A program made the translations under genes and the position numbers. The notes under the pieces are model-generated. The model ran no database searches. It had not been told where the DNA came from and saw nothing but the letters and a program-made list of their open reading frames with translations. This document shows, piece by piece, positions 15,747 to 24,178 of a stretch of DNA of 52,610 nt. Numbering within the stretch: the stretch's first letter is position 1; every line of letters starts with the position of its first letter. Source of the DNA: JADKFD01 sp050250665 (GTDB lineage: Bacteria > Pseudomonadota > Gammaproteobacteria > Xanthomonadales > SZUA-5). The stretch covers positions 1-52,610 of the forward strand of contig JBFWOF010000047.1 in the NCBI GenBank assembly GCA_050250665.1, read 5' to 3'.

Positions 15747-16900
15747 TGCGTATGCCTGCCCGACAGTGGTTGCTGGTGGCGATGGTGGGATTGCTCGGTG
15801 CCTGCGGCGGCGACAGTGCCAAGAAGGAAAACATCGAGCCACCCACGCCCCTGACTGAATTCGCACCGACCGCCGTGGTCCAGAAGCTGTGGTCAGCTTC
15901 GGTAGGCGGCGGTGCTGCCGAGCTCGGTGCCGGACTGGTGCCTGCAGTGGGTGGCGGCAAGGTTTTCTTCGCCGGCCCGGATGGCGATATCGTGGCCCAC
16001 GACGCTGCCAGCGGACGCCGGTTGTGGTCGAAGAAATATGAGTCCTTCAGCGGCGGACCGGGTACCAACGGGTCGCTGGTGGTGGCTGGCACGATTGAAG
16101 GCGCGTTGATTGCGGTCGATGCCGAAACCGGACTGGAGAACTGGCGGGCGCGGATGTCGTCCGAGGTGATCTCGGCGCCGGTGGTGTCCACCGATACCGT
16201 CGTCGCCATGGCCAACGATGGCCGCACGCACGCTCTAAAGGCCAACGACGGCAGCCAGCTTTGGGCCGTTGATCGCGGTGTGCCACTGCTGAGCCTGCGC
16301 GGCAACGCGGCGCCGATACTGACGCCGAACTCTGTGATCGTGGCCGGAGCCAATGGCACCGTCACCGCGCTGGCCCTGTCGGACGGGCGGCCGTTGTGGG
16401 AGCAGCGGGTGGGCGTGGGCGAAGGCCGCACCGACCTTGAGCGCATGATCGATATCGACGGTCGCATGGTCTTGTTGAATGGCGATCTGTTCGTGGTCGG
16501 CTACGAGTCCGGCGCCCAGGCGCTGACTGCCGATGCCGGGCGCACGCTGTGGCAGCGCGACATGTCTTCGGTGTCCGGACTGGCAGCGGGTAGCGATGGC
16601 GTGTTCATCGCCGCCTCGGACGGCGCTGTCTGGGCCCTGGATCGCCGCAGTGGCGGCGCGCTGTGGAAGAACGAAGTGCTGCTGCACCGCATGCTGTCGG
16701 CCCCGGTACTGATGGGCGACTACGTGGTCGTCGGTGATCTGGAAGGCTATCTGCACTGGTTCAAGCGCGCCGATGGCGAACTGGCCGTGCGCGCACGCCT
16801 GGGTGATTCCGGATTTGGCGACGGTCTGGTCGTGGTTGATGACACGCTCTACGTGCAGAACCGCGATGGATCGGTCGGCGCTTTCCGACTTCGCAATTGA
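15746..16900 (+). CDS. bamB: Outer membrane protein assembly lipoprotein BamB
   Basis: A 384-residue lipoprotein with lipobox LGAC near residue 20, followed by an eight-bladed PQQ-type beta-propeller. Recurrent motifs include DAASGRRLWSKKY, DAETGLENWRARM, ALSDGRPLWEQRV and DRRSGGALWKNEV. BamB is part of the BAM complex that folds beta-barrel proteins into the outer membrane. I start it at the ATG at 15746, overlapping the yfgM stop with GGAG ~10 bases upstream. A TTG one codon earlier and an ATG at 15752 are alternatives. der follows 49 bases later. Confidence 0.95.
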   Translation: MRMPARQWLLVAMVGLLGACGGDSAKKENIEPPTPLTEFAPTAVVQKLWSASVGGGAAELGAGLVPAVGGGKVFFAGPDGDIVAHDAASGRRLWSKKYESFSGGPGTNGSLVVAGTIEGALIAVDAETGLENWRARMSSEVISAPVVSTDTVVAMANDGRTHALKANDGSQLWAVDRGVPLLSLRGNAAPILTPNSVIVAGANGTVTALALSDGRPLWEQRVGVGEGRTDLERMIDIDGRMVLLNGDLFVVGYESGAQALTADAGRTLWQRDMSSVSGLAAGSDGVFIAASDGAVWALDRRSGGALWKNEVLLHRMLSAPVLMGDYVVVGDLEGYLHWFKRADGELAVRARLGDSGFGDGLVVVDDTLYVQNRDGSVGAFRLRN

Positions 16901-16949
16901 TTGACCACGGTCGCCGATCCGGCGACCGTGTACTCCGAGGCGTCCGAAC

Positions 16950-18338
16950 ATGCTTCCCGTTGTTGCTTTGGTTGGTCGCCCGAACGTCGGCAAGTCCACG
17001 ATCTACAACTCGCTGACCAAGACCCGGGACGCCATCGTCTCGAACATGCCTGGGGTCACCCGCGATCGTCTCTTTGGGGTCTGCCGCAGGGCGGAACGCC
17101 CGTTTCTGGTGGTCGATACCGCCGGGCTCACAGAAAACGAAGACCTGCTGGCCAAGGGCATGTCGGCGCAATCCTGGCAGGCGATCGAGGAGTCGGATCT
17201 GATCTGTCTGGTGGTCGACGCGCGCGACGGCCTGCATCCGGACGACGTTGAAATTGCCAAGCGCATCCGCGCGACCGGTCGACCGATGATGCTGGTCGTC
17301 AACAAGATCGACGGGATTCAGGAATACACCGCCGAAGCCGAGTTTTCGCGACTCGGAATCGCCTCGATGCTGCTGATTTCGGCCGCCCACAATCAGGGCA
17401 TCACCGATCTGGTGGAGCATCTGCTGACCCAGCTGCCGGCCAGCGAGGAAGCCGAGTCCCTCGACGACGGCGCCATCCGCATTGCCATCCTCGGGCGCCC
17501 GAATGTTGGCAAATCGACCCTGGTCAACCGCTTGCTGGGTGAGGATCGGGTATTGGCCATGGATCTGCCCGGCACCACCCGCGACGCCGTGCGGATTCCG
17601 CTGGAACGCGACGGCAAGCGCTATGTGCTGATTGACACCGCCGGCATACGACGCAAGGCGCGCGTTGAAGACGGCGTGGAAAAATTCAGTGTCATCAAGG
17701 CCTTGCAGGCCGCCGAAGAGGCACATGTGGTGATCCTGATGCTAGATGCGCAGCAGGGATTCTCCGATCAGGACGCACATATTCTCGGTGAAGTGGTCAA
17801 CGGTGGCCGCGGCCTGGTGCTGGCAGTCAACAAATGGGACGGTTTGAGTGTGCGCGAGCGCACCCAGGTGAATTCGCGGCTGGACTGGGGACTGGGCTTC
17901 GTCAATTTTGCCAAACGTGTCCCGATCTCGGCGCTGCACGGTTCGGGCCTCGGTGAGCTGCTCAAGGCCGTTCATCAGGCCCATCGTTCGGCCACCCGCG
18001 AGTTCAGCGCCTCGGAGCTGACCAAGGCGCTCAGCCAGGCCTTCGAGAAACACCAGCCGCCGATGGTTCGTGGGCGGGTCTCGAAGATGCGCTATGCCCA
18101 TCAGGGCGGGCGTAATCCGCCGCGGGTCATCATCCATGGCAGCCGCTTGAGCAGTCTCACGGAGGACTACAAGCGTTACCTGGAAAACACCTTGCGCCAG
18201 AAATTCAAGTTGGTCGGCACGCCACTGGCGCTGGAGTTCCGCGAGGGTGCGAATCCCTTTGCCGGCAAGGTCAATCCGCTGACCGAGCGTCAGGTGAGCA
18301 AGCGCAAACGACTGCTGCGTCACTCCAAGCGCGGTTGA
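16950..18338 (+). CDS. der: Ribosome biogenesis GTPase Der
   Basis: 462 residues with two tandem Ras-like GTPase domains: G1 motifs GRPNVGKST near residues 9-17 and again near 183-191, DTAGL and DTAGI G3 motifs, and NKID and NKWD G4 motifs. They are followed by the C-terminal KH-like domain (about 360-450). Der (EngA) is essential for 50S subunit maturation. Length and domain order are standard. The ATG at 16950 immediately precedes the conserved LPVVALVGRPNVG. It closes the yfgM-bamB-der cluster and moeA starts 71 bases downstream. Confidence 0.97.
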   Translation: MLPVVALVGRPNVGKSTIYNSLTKTRDAIVSNMPGVTRDRLFGVCRRAERPFLVVDTAGLTENEDLLAKGMSAQSWQAIEESDLICLVVDARDGLHPDDVEIAKRIRATGRPMMLVVNKIDGIQEYTAEAEFSRLGIASMLLISAAHNQGITDLVEHLLTQLPASEEAESLDDGAIRIAILGRPNVGKSTLVNRLLGEDRVLAMDLPGTTRDAVRIPLERDGKRYVLIDTAGIRRKARVEDGVEKFSVIKALQAAEEAHVVILMLDAQQGFSDQDAHILGEVVNGGRGLVLAVNKWDGLSVRERTQVNSRLDWGLGFVNFAKRVPISALHGSGLGELLKAVHQAHRSATREFSASELTKALSQAFEKHQPPMVRGRVSKMRYAHQGGRNPPRVIIHGSRLSSLTEDYKRYLENTLRQKFKLVGTPLALEFREGANPFAGKVNPLTERQVSKRKRLLRHSKRG

Positions 18339-18409
18339 ATCGGGTTGGCTGCACTGGTCGTCGGTGCGCGGCAATCCTATGCTGATTCCATTTCCCATGG
18401 GCAACCGGC

Positions 18410-19687
18410 ATGAGCGTTGAGCAATTGTTGAGCAGTCGCGGCGTACCCATGCGCATCAGTGTGGCGCAGGCTAGGGAATCGGTGGCTGCAGCCCTGATGA
18501 ACGCTTCGCCCTCGATCGAGCGGGTGGCCCTGGACAATGCCCTGGGACGGATACTCGCCGAAGACATCCTGAGTCCGCACCCGCTGCCGCCTTTTGCCAA
18601 CTCGGCGATGGACGGATTTGCCTTTCGCCATGCCGATCTCGCGGCCGCATCCGAGCCACTGTTGCAGTGTGTGGGTGAGAGCCGGGCGGGGCAGCGCTAC
18701 AACGGTCGTTTGGCGGCCGGGCAATGCGTGCGCATCTCCACCGGTGCGGCCATGCCGGCGGATGCCGACACCGTGGTCATTCAGGAAGACATTGAGCGCA
18801 GCCAAGATCAGATCCGCTTGCAGCAGATTCCGGCTGCAGGCGCGAACGTTCGCAAGGCTGGTGAAGAATGTGCGGCGGGCGCGCAGCTGTTGAGCCGTGG
18901 CCGCGGACTCGGCGCCCGAGCGCTGGCGTTGGCGGCTACGGCCGGTCGCCATGAGCTGCGGGTGCTGGCGCGGCCGCGGGTGGCCATCCTGACCACCGGT
19001 GATGAACTGGCATTGCCGGGGCAAGCGCTGGGGCCGGGACAGATCTACGACAGCAACTCGGCCCTGCTGCACGCGCTGATCCTCGACGCCGGTGCCTATC
19101 CGCTACCGGCGACCCAGGCCACCGCCGATGATCCGCAGCGTTTGCTGCACGCCTTGCGCCGGGCCGCGGCAGCGGCTGATCTGGTACTGACCACCGGCGG
19201 TGCTTCGGTGGGTGACCACGATCATCTGCCGAGCTTGCTGGCCGAGCATGGCAGCGTCCACTTCTGGAAGGTCCGGATGAAACCAGGCATGCCGGCGCTG
19301 TTCGGCGAACTGGCTGGCAAGCCGGTGTTGGCGCTGCCCGGAAATCCGGTGTCGGTCTTTGCCACCTTCCGGGTGCTGGTGCGGGCGGCGCTATCGGCCT
19401 TGCAGGGACTGGCACCGATCGATCCCCTGCGTTGGCGTGCGCGCCTGCTGGTGCCCCTGCGCAAGACGCACAAGCGTGCCGAGTTTCTGCGCGGCCTCTA
19501 CAACATCGATTCCCAGGGGCAACTCTGGGTGCGGCCCCTGACCGGACAGGAGTCGCATCGCAGCGTGGCGCTGCTGCAGGCCAGTGTGCTGCTGTGTCTG
19601 CCGGAAGCCGAGATCGATCTCGCTGCCGGGGCTTTGGTGGATGTCGAGCCGCTGTTCGCCCGCGCCGAGTCCGAGGTGCGCCAGTGA
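18410..19687 (+). CDS. moeA: Molybdopterin molybdenumtransferase
   Basis: 425 residues with the MoeA domain set. The N-terminal part has the conserved FANSAMDGFAFR, a middle beta domain has TGAAMPADADTVVIQED, the MoaB/MogA-like core has TTGDEL, SNSALLHALI and TTGGASVGDHD, and there is a C-terminal domain after MKPGMPALFG and LALPGNPVSVF. It inserts molybdate into adenylylated molybdopterin. Homologues often begin near the internal ATG at 18449 (MRISVAQARE), and neither start has a strong ribosome-binding site, so the first 13 residues are uncertain. The stop overlaps the GTG start of the next gene, making a two-gene cofactor unit. Confidence 0.95.
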   Translation: MSVEQLLSSRGVPMRISVAQARESVAAALMNASPSIERVALDNALGRILAEDILSPHPLPPFANSAMDGFAFRHADLAAASEPLLQCVGESRAGQRYNGRLAAGQCVRISTGAAMPADADTVVIQEDIERSQDQIRLQQIPAAGANVRKAGEECAAGAQLLSRGRGLGARALALAATAGRHELRVLARPRVAILTTGDELALPGQALGPGQIYDSNSALLHALILDAGAYPLPATQATADDPQRLLHALRRAAAAADLVLTTGGASVGDHDHLPSLLAEHGSVHFWKVRMKPGMPALFGELAGKPVLALPGNPVSVFATFRVLVRAALSALQGLAPIDPLRWRARLLVPLRKTHKRAEFLRGLYNIDSQGQLWVRPLTGQESHRSVALLQASVLLCLPEAEIDLAAGALVDVEPLFARAESEVRQ

Positions 19688-20850
19688 GCGCCCGCGAACG
19701 CTGGATGAGCGAGCTGCGAGCGGCGACGGCGCATGTGGATGTGCGTGAGGCGCTCAGGCGGCAGCAGGCCGGCGCCATCCTGCTCGATGTGCGCGAGGCT
19801 CAGGAGTGGGCCGAAGGCAGCCCGGTGGACGCGCTCAAGCTGTCGCGCAGCCAGCTCGAATTCCAGATTGAAGCAGCGCTGCCGGACACGGAAAACGAGG
19901 TGCTGCTGCTATGTGCCGCTGGTGCCCGGGCCCTGCTCTGTGCAGAAACGCTGACGCGACTGGGCTATTTGCGCGTTGGCGTGGTCGAGGGCGGATTTCG
20001 CGCCTGGCAAGCCGCCGGATTGCCGATCGCCGTGCCGGAAGCGGCAGACCCGCTGTGGCAGCGCCGCTACGCCCGGCAGATGGTGTTGCCGGAGATCGGT
20101 CAGGAAGGGCAGCAGCGCCTGCGCCAGTCCCGAGTGTTGATGGTCGGCGCCGGAGGTCTCGGTTCGCCAGCGGCACTGTATCTGGCCGCCGCCGGTGTCG
20201 GCAGTCTGCGCGTGGTCGACGACGATCGGGTGGACCTCAGCAACCTGCAGCGACAGGTGCTGCACACCACGGCAAGGGTAGGCCGGTCCAAGGTCCAGTC
20301 TGCGGTGGAAACCCTGTCGGCACTGAATCCGGATATCCAGATCGAGGCGGTCAACGAGCGCGTGCACAGCGGCAATGTCGATGAACTGCTGGCGGGCTGT
20401 CAGCTGGTCCTCGACGGCAGCGACAATCTGCCCACCCGTTATCTGCTCAGCGATGCGTCGGTCAAACATTCATTGCCGCTGGTCTATGGCGCGGTTGAGC
20501 GCTTCAGCGGTCAGGTCAGCGTCTTTCATCCCGGCTCGGCGCGCGGCAAATCGCCCTGCTATCGCTGCCTCTTTCCCGAGCCGCCAGCGCCCGATCAAGC
20601 CCCCAACTGCGCAGAAGTCGGCGTGCTCGGGGTGGTTCCCGGGATCATCGGTCTGCTGCAGGCCAACGAAGCCCTGAAACTGCTGCTGGGAATAGGCCAG
20701 CCGCTGATCGGTCGCCTGCTGTTGTTCGATGCGCTGGCGATGCAGTTCCGCGAACTCAGGCTGCCAGCCGACCGCGAATGCGCACTCTGCGCCCCCGGCC
20801 GGCCATTCCCGGGCTACGTCGATTACGCCCAGTTCTGCGCCGGCGGCTGA
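19684..20850 (+). CDS. moeB: Rhodanese-MoeB/ThiF fusion (molybdopterin-synthase adenylyltransferase)
   Basis: 388 residues from the GTG at 19684 (GAGG seven bases upstream, overlapping the moeA stop). An ATG at 19705 is the alternative. Residues ~10-115 are a rhodanese domain with ILLDVREAQEW and an active-site loop CAAGAR that retains the cysteine. Residues ~125-385 are a ThiF/MoeB E1-like domain with GAGGLGSPAALYLAAAGVG, RQVLH and two zinc-type CxxC pairs (CYRC and CALC). MoeB adenylylates the C-terminus of MoaD for thiocarboxylate formation, and rhodanese domains carry persulfide sulfur. In MOCS3 and MoeZ the rhodanese is C-terminal, whereas here it comes first. Confidence 0.92.
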   Translation: MSARERWMSELRAATAHVDVREALRRQQAGAILLDVREAQEWAEGSPVDALKLSRSQLEFQIEAALPDTENEVLLLCAAGARALLCAETLTRLGYLRVGVVEGGFRAWQAAGLPIAVPEAADPLWQRRYARQMVLPEIGQEGQQRLRQSRVLMVGAGGLGSPAALYLAAAGVGSLRVVDDDRVDLSNLQRQVLHTTARVGRSKVQSAVETLSALNPDIQIEAVNERVHSGNVDELLAGCQLVLDGSDNLPTRYLLSDASVKHSLPLVYGAVERFSGQVSVFHPGSARGKSPCYRCLFPEPPAPDQAPNCAEVGVLGVVPGIIGLLQANEALKLLLGIGQPLIGRLLLFDALAMQFRELRLPADRECALCAPGRPFPGYVDYAQFCAGG

Positions 20851-20863
20851 AACCCACACGACC

Positions 20864-20888
20864 GTAGGAGCGCCCTCGCGGCGCGACC
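20864..20888 (+). repeat. REP element, GTAGGAGCG type
   Basis: The GTAGGAGCG head has stem GCGCC-CTCGC-GGCGC, 14 bases after the moeB stop. It differs by one loop base from the copies at 7482 and 39895. Confidence 0.75.
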
Positions 20889-20928
20889 GCGTTTGCGAAG
20901 ACGGGGAACTACGGCAGAGTGTTGGCGG

Positions 20929-21053
20929 AAGCAGGACACAGAGGGCGCAGAGGAGAAGCAGCGAGAAAGCGGAGTAGGGCCGGAGCGAATTTCTCGACCG
21001 CGCTTCTCTGTGTTCTCTCTGCTACTTCTCCGCGTGCTCTGCGCCCTGCTTCT
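20929..21053. repeat. Long imperfect inverted repeat, 9-bp phased
   Basis: The left arm (about 20929-20970) is built of ~9-bp units such as GGACACAGA and GGGCGCAGA. The right arm (about 21003-21053) is their inverse (CTCTGTGTTCTCTCTGCTAC, then CTCTGCGCCCTGCTTC). The transcript could fold into one long hairpin. It has the same construction as 27027-27128 and 39895-41243. Confidence 0.7.
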
Positions 21054-21110
21054 GATCGCAATCCTCCTCAGACCATGGTATTCGCGCTGCGGGGTGGGCA
21101 GGCCACGACC

Positions 21111-21863
21111 TCAGCAGACCGCCGGTCGTCTGAAATGCAGCAATCGCCCCTTGAACGGCGCGCTGTCTTCGGCGCTGAACGCCATCCGTGTTTCGCTGAC
21201 GCTGAAGCCGACCGCGGCCAGGGCGGTGATCAGGCGTCCGCCGTTGCCGCGACCAGGGTCGCTGATGATGATCTCCGCCGTCGCCGTGCTCATACGCTGC
21301 AGCAGGGCGGCGAGGATGGCGGCGTGTTCGCGCTCGTAGAGGATGTCGCTGCCGAGGATTAGGTCGAACTGGCCGAGTTCGGCGCCGCTGTCCAGCCACG
21401 GCAGATCGCGATAGACCGGCATCGGCAACTGGTTGAGACCAGCGTTGTAGGCCAGAAACTGCTCGGCCAGCGGATGGTTGTCGCTGGCGGTGATGTCGGC
21501 ACCGCGCCTGGCCAGCATCAGGCTGGACAGGGCCAGTCCGCAGCCCAGTTCCAGAATGCGGCGGCCGCCGAGGTCCATCGTGCACAAGGATTCGGCCAGC
21601 ACCCGACCGGCGGGCCAGATCTGGCCGAACAGACCCCATTGGGCTGAGGAGATTCCCGCACGGTCGGCCTGACCCTGGGGATCGGCATACTGCGATCGAT
21701 CACTGAGGCCGCGAATCTGATAGACGTGCCCGCACAGGGGCACCTGGGTGATCTGGGTCTGATAACCGGGCACGGCAGAGCTTCCGGGAGGGGCGTCGCC
21801 ACGCAAGCGTGGTGAGTGCAATGAGGAAGCGATTCGGACCGGGATCAGCGTCCGGGCAAGCAT
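21111..21863 (-). CDS. Class I SAM-dependent methyltransferase, Methyltransf_16-like
   Basis: Up to 250 residues. The SAM-binding motif I is ILELGCGLALSSL, followed by ITASDNHP (acidic ribose-binding residue) and LILGSDILYEREH. The stretch GISSAQWGLFGQIWPAGRVLA and the DILYE motif resemble the Methyltransf_16 family, which includes protein-lysine methyltransferases, so protein methylation is a reasonable but unproven guess. The first ~30 residues look poorly conserved, and a GTG at 21773 preceded by GGAAGC, just before PGYQTQITQVPL, may be the true start (220 residues). No signal peptide is evident. It stands alone between the moeB-side repeat and the DUF1244 gene. Confidence 0.8.
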   Translation of the reverse strand: MLARTLIPVRIASSLHSPRLRGDAPPGSSAVPGYQTQITQVPLCGHVYQIRGLSDRSQYADPQGQADRAGISSAQWGLFGQIWPAGRVLAESLCTMDLGGRRILELGCGLALSSLMLARRGADITASDNHPLAEQFLAYNAGLNQLPMPVYRDLPWLDSGAELGQFDLILGSDILYEREHAAILAALLQRMSTATAEIIISDPGRGNGGRLITALAAVGFSVSETRMAFSAEDSAPFKGRLLHFRRPAVC

Positions 21864-21916
21864 AGCGCTGCCACTGTAGCGCCTTTCCGGCTGAACTGCG
21901 CGTATCTACTTGGCTG

Positions 21917-22252
21917 TCAGGTTTTGGGATGGGCGCGCATCGCGGCTTCGAAACGCGCCATCTGCTCTGGCGTCGCCGGCACCTGATGGCGCGATTTCCA
22001 TTCCGCCATCGGCATGCCATAGATGTGTTCGCGGGCCTGGTCCTTGGTCATGGCTACGCCGCTGTCTGCCGCGGCTTGCTGATACCAGTCGGCCATGCAG
22101 TTGCGGCAAAAGCCGGCCAGAATCATCAGATCGATGTTCTGCACATCGCTGCGCTCGCGCAGGTGCGCCAGCAGCTTGCGGAAGGCCGCGGCTTCCAGGG
22201 TATCGCTGGCGGCGCTGTGGGCGGGGGTGGCTTCGGGTTCATTGCAGGCCAT
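21917..22252 (-). CDS. DUF1244 domain protein
   Basis: A 111-residue small soluble protein. The core IDLMILAGFCRNCMADWY and the following AREHIYGMPMAEWK match the DUF1244 family, conserved in proteobacteria and of unknown function. Two cysteines spaced CxxC (CRNC) could bind metal or be redox active. The ATG at 22252 follows a GAGAGA stretch and a longer in-frame extension is less likely. It is divergent from folD. Confidence 0.85.
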   Translation of the reverse strand: MACNEPEATPAHSAASDTLEAAAFRKLLAHLRERSDVQNIDLMILAGFCRNCMADWYQQAAADSGVAMTKDQAREHIYGMPMAEWKSRHQVPATPEQMARFEAAMRAHPKT

Positions 22253-22392
22253 GGTGGTCTCTCGAGGGTCACTGGGCAATCTCTCAGCCTAGCATCGACC
22301 AGATTTCAGGCCCAGTCGCGGCGGCTCAGGGCATAATCCGCGCTCTTTCATGATCGCCCGGCCATCATGGGTCGGAGTTTGAGCAGGTGGGC

Positions 22393-23244
22393 ATGGTCGC
22401 CGAGTTGTTGGATGGCAAACGAATAGCCGATGAACTGATCGAGGGCATCCGCTTGCGCGTGCGCGATCGGCTGCGGGCAGGGCAGGGTGCGCCCGGCCTC
22501 GCCGTGGTGCTGGTGGGAGAGAATCCTGCATCCCAGGTCTATGTGCGCAACAAGCGACGGGCCTGTGAACGGGCCGGTTTCACGACCCGTGATTTCGATC
22601 TGCCGGCTAGCACCAGCGAGACCGAGTTGCTGGATCTGATCGATCGGCTGAATTCGGCGTCGGACATCCATGGCATTCTGGTGCAACTGCCGCTGCCGCC
22701 GCAGATCGACTCGCGCACGGTCATCCAGCGGATTTCTCCGCGCAAGGATGTCGACGGCTTTCATCCCGAAAACGTCGGTCGTCTGGCGCAACGCGAGCCC
22801 GGGCTGCGGCCCTGCACGCCCAAGGGCGTGATGACGCTGTTGGCGCACACTGACAAACCGGTGCGCGGTCGCGATGCGCTGGTGGTGGGTGTGTCCAACC
22901 ATGTCGGGCGACCCATGGTGCTGGAATTGCTGCTGGCTGGGGCCACGGTCACCGCGGCGCATCGCTTCACGGCCGATTTGCGGCTGCATGTCGAACGCGC
23001 GGATCTGCTGGTGGTCGCGGTCGGCCGTCCCGGCATCGTCGATGGCAGCTGGATCAAACCCGGCGCCGTGGTCATCGATGTGGGCATCAATCGCCAGCCG
23101 GACGGAAGTCTGGTGGGAGATGTGGGCTATGCCGCGGCTGCCGAGCGCGCGTCCTGGATCACGCCGGTACCGGGTGGTGTGGGCCCGATGACGGTGGCCA
23201 CGCTGCTGCAGAACACGCTCGAAGCTTGCGAGCTGTTCGCCTGA
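22393..23244 (+). CDS. folD: Methylenetetrahydrofolate dehydrogenase/cyclohydrolase
   Basis: 283 residues, standard for FolD. Conserved segments include SQVYVRNKRRACERAG with the catalytic lysine, ILVQLPLP, KDVDGFHPENVG, the NADP-binding region VVGVSNHVGRPM and the C-terminal PVPGGVGPMTVA. The enzyme interconverts 5,10-methylene-THF, 5,10-methenyl-THF and 10-formyl-THF in one-carbon metabolism. The usual VVGRSxxVG here reads VVGVSNHVG, a conservative variant of the NADP loop. A GTG at 22387 is an alternative start two codons upstream. The leader shows no riboswitch I could recognise. Confidence 0.96.
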   Translation: MVAELLDGKRIADELIEGIRLRVRDRLRAGQGAPGLAVVLVGENPASQVYVRNKRRACERAGFTTRDFDLPASTSETELLDLIDRLNSASDIHGILVQLPLPPQIDSRTVIQRISPRKDVDGFHPENVGRLAQREPGLRPCTPKGVMTLLAHTDKPVRGRDALVVGVSNHVGRPMVLELLLAGATVTAAHRFTADLRLHVERADLLVVAVGRPGIVDGSWIKPGAVVIDVGINRQPDGSLVGDVGYAAAAERASWITPVPGGVGPMTVATLLQNTLEACELFA

Positions 23245-23299
23245 CGGTAATCTGCAGTCCGCTAGACTCCGCGCCCGAACCTGACTTGGTCGTCCATTG

Positions 23300-24178
23300 A
23301 TGCTCACAGCCCTTCTTCCCTCTGCCGGTCGCCGAAGTGCAGCTCTGCTGCTGACAGCCTTGTTGCTTGGTGGCTGCGCATCATTGATGGATCGCGCCGC
23401 GAGCAGCCTGGGACAGCAGCTGTCGGCGGGAATCATGGATCACAATGATCCAGCCACGGTCGAAGCTGGCCTGCCGGCCTATCTGCTGTTGCTGGATGGC
23501 CTCAACCACGACGGCGAACCCAACCCGGGGCGGCTGTGCCTGGCGGCAGATCTGTATGGCGCCTACGCCGGTTCCTTCGTGGCCGATGCCGAGCGCGCCA
23601 AGCGCCTGTCGCGGCGGGCGCTGAGCTATGCCGAGCGTGCTGCCTGCGCCACCGAAGCCCGATGGTGCAAGCTGGACCAGCGCAAGTTCGAAGAAGTGGA
23701 AGCCGCGGTCGCCGAGGCCCCGGAGAATCGTGCCGAGGCGCTTTATTGCCTGGGCGGTGCCTGGGCCGGCTACATCCAGGCCCATGCGGACGACTGGAAC
23801 GCCATCGCCGACATTCCCAAGGCGCGTCGGGTGATCGAGAGAGCGGTGGAGCTGCAGCCCGACTATCGCGACGGTCAGGGTCAGTTGTATCTGGGTGTGA
23901 TGAACTCTCTGCTGCCGCCGGCCTACGGTGGCAAACCAGAGCTGGCCCAGCAGTATTTTGAGGAAGCGCTGCGGCGCTCGGGTGGCAGGAATCAGATGGT
24001 GCGGGTGCTGTATGCGCGGCAATATGCGCGCCTGGTGTTTGACCAGGAGCTGCACGATCGATTGCTGGCCGAGGCGCTGGCAGCCGATCCCGAGGTTCCG
24101 GGCCTGACATTGATCAATACGCTCGCACAACGGCAGGCGCTGGCCTTGCAGGCGAGCTCCAAGGATTATTTCGAATGA
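23300..24178 (+). CDS. TatT-like TPR lipoprotein of a TRAP transporter
   Basis: 292 residues. The lipobox LGGC (cysteine near residue 27) indicates a lipoprotein, and the rest is helical repeats with the features of the TRAP transporter TatT component family (PAYLLLLDGL, YGAYAGSFV, IPKARRVIERAVELQPDYR, YGGKPELAQQYFEEALRRS). In Treponema pallidum the homologous T-component forms a ring-like trimer that binds the P-component, which is the basis for linking it to the next gene. The start is the ATG at 23300. Its stop overlaps the dctP-like start (ATGA), so the two partners are translationally coupled. Probably periplasmic, anchored in a membrane. Confidence 0.87.
   Translation: MLTALLPSAGRRSAALLLTALLLGGCASLMDRAASSLGQQLSAGIMDHNDPATVEAGLPAYLLLLDGLNHDGEPNPGRLCLAADLYGAYAGSFVADAERAKRLSRRALSYAERAACATEARWCKLDQRKFEEVEAAVAEAPENRAEALYCLGGAWAGYIQAHADDWNAIADIPKARRVIERAVELQPDYRDGQGQLYLGVMNSLLPPAYGGKPELAQQYFEEALRRSGGRNQMVRVLYARQYARLVFDQELHDRLLAEALAADPEVPGLTLINTLAQRQALALQASSKDYFE

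Noticed and set aside
22280..22392. ZTP-type riboswitch ahead of folD
   Set aside because: The conserved GGGxCGxG and CCGGGC elements with their pseudoknot partners could not be found in the leader.
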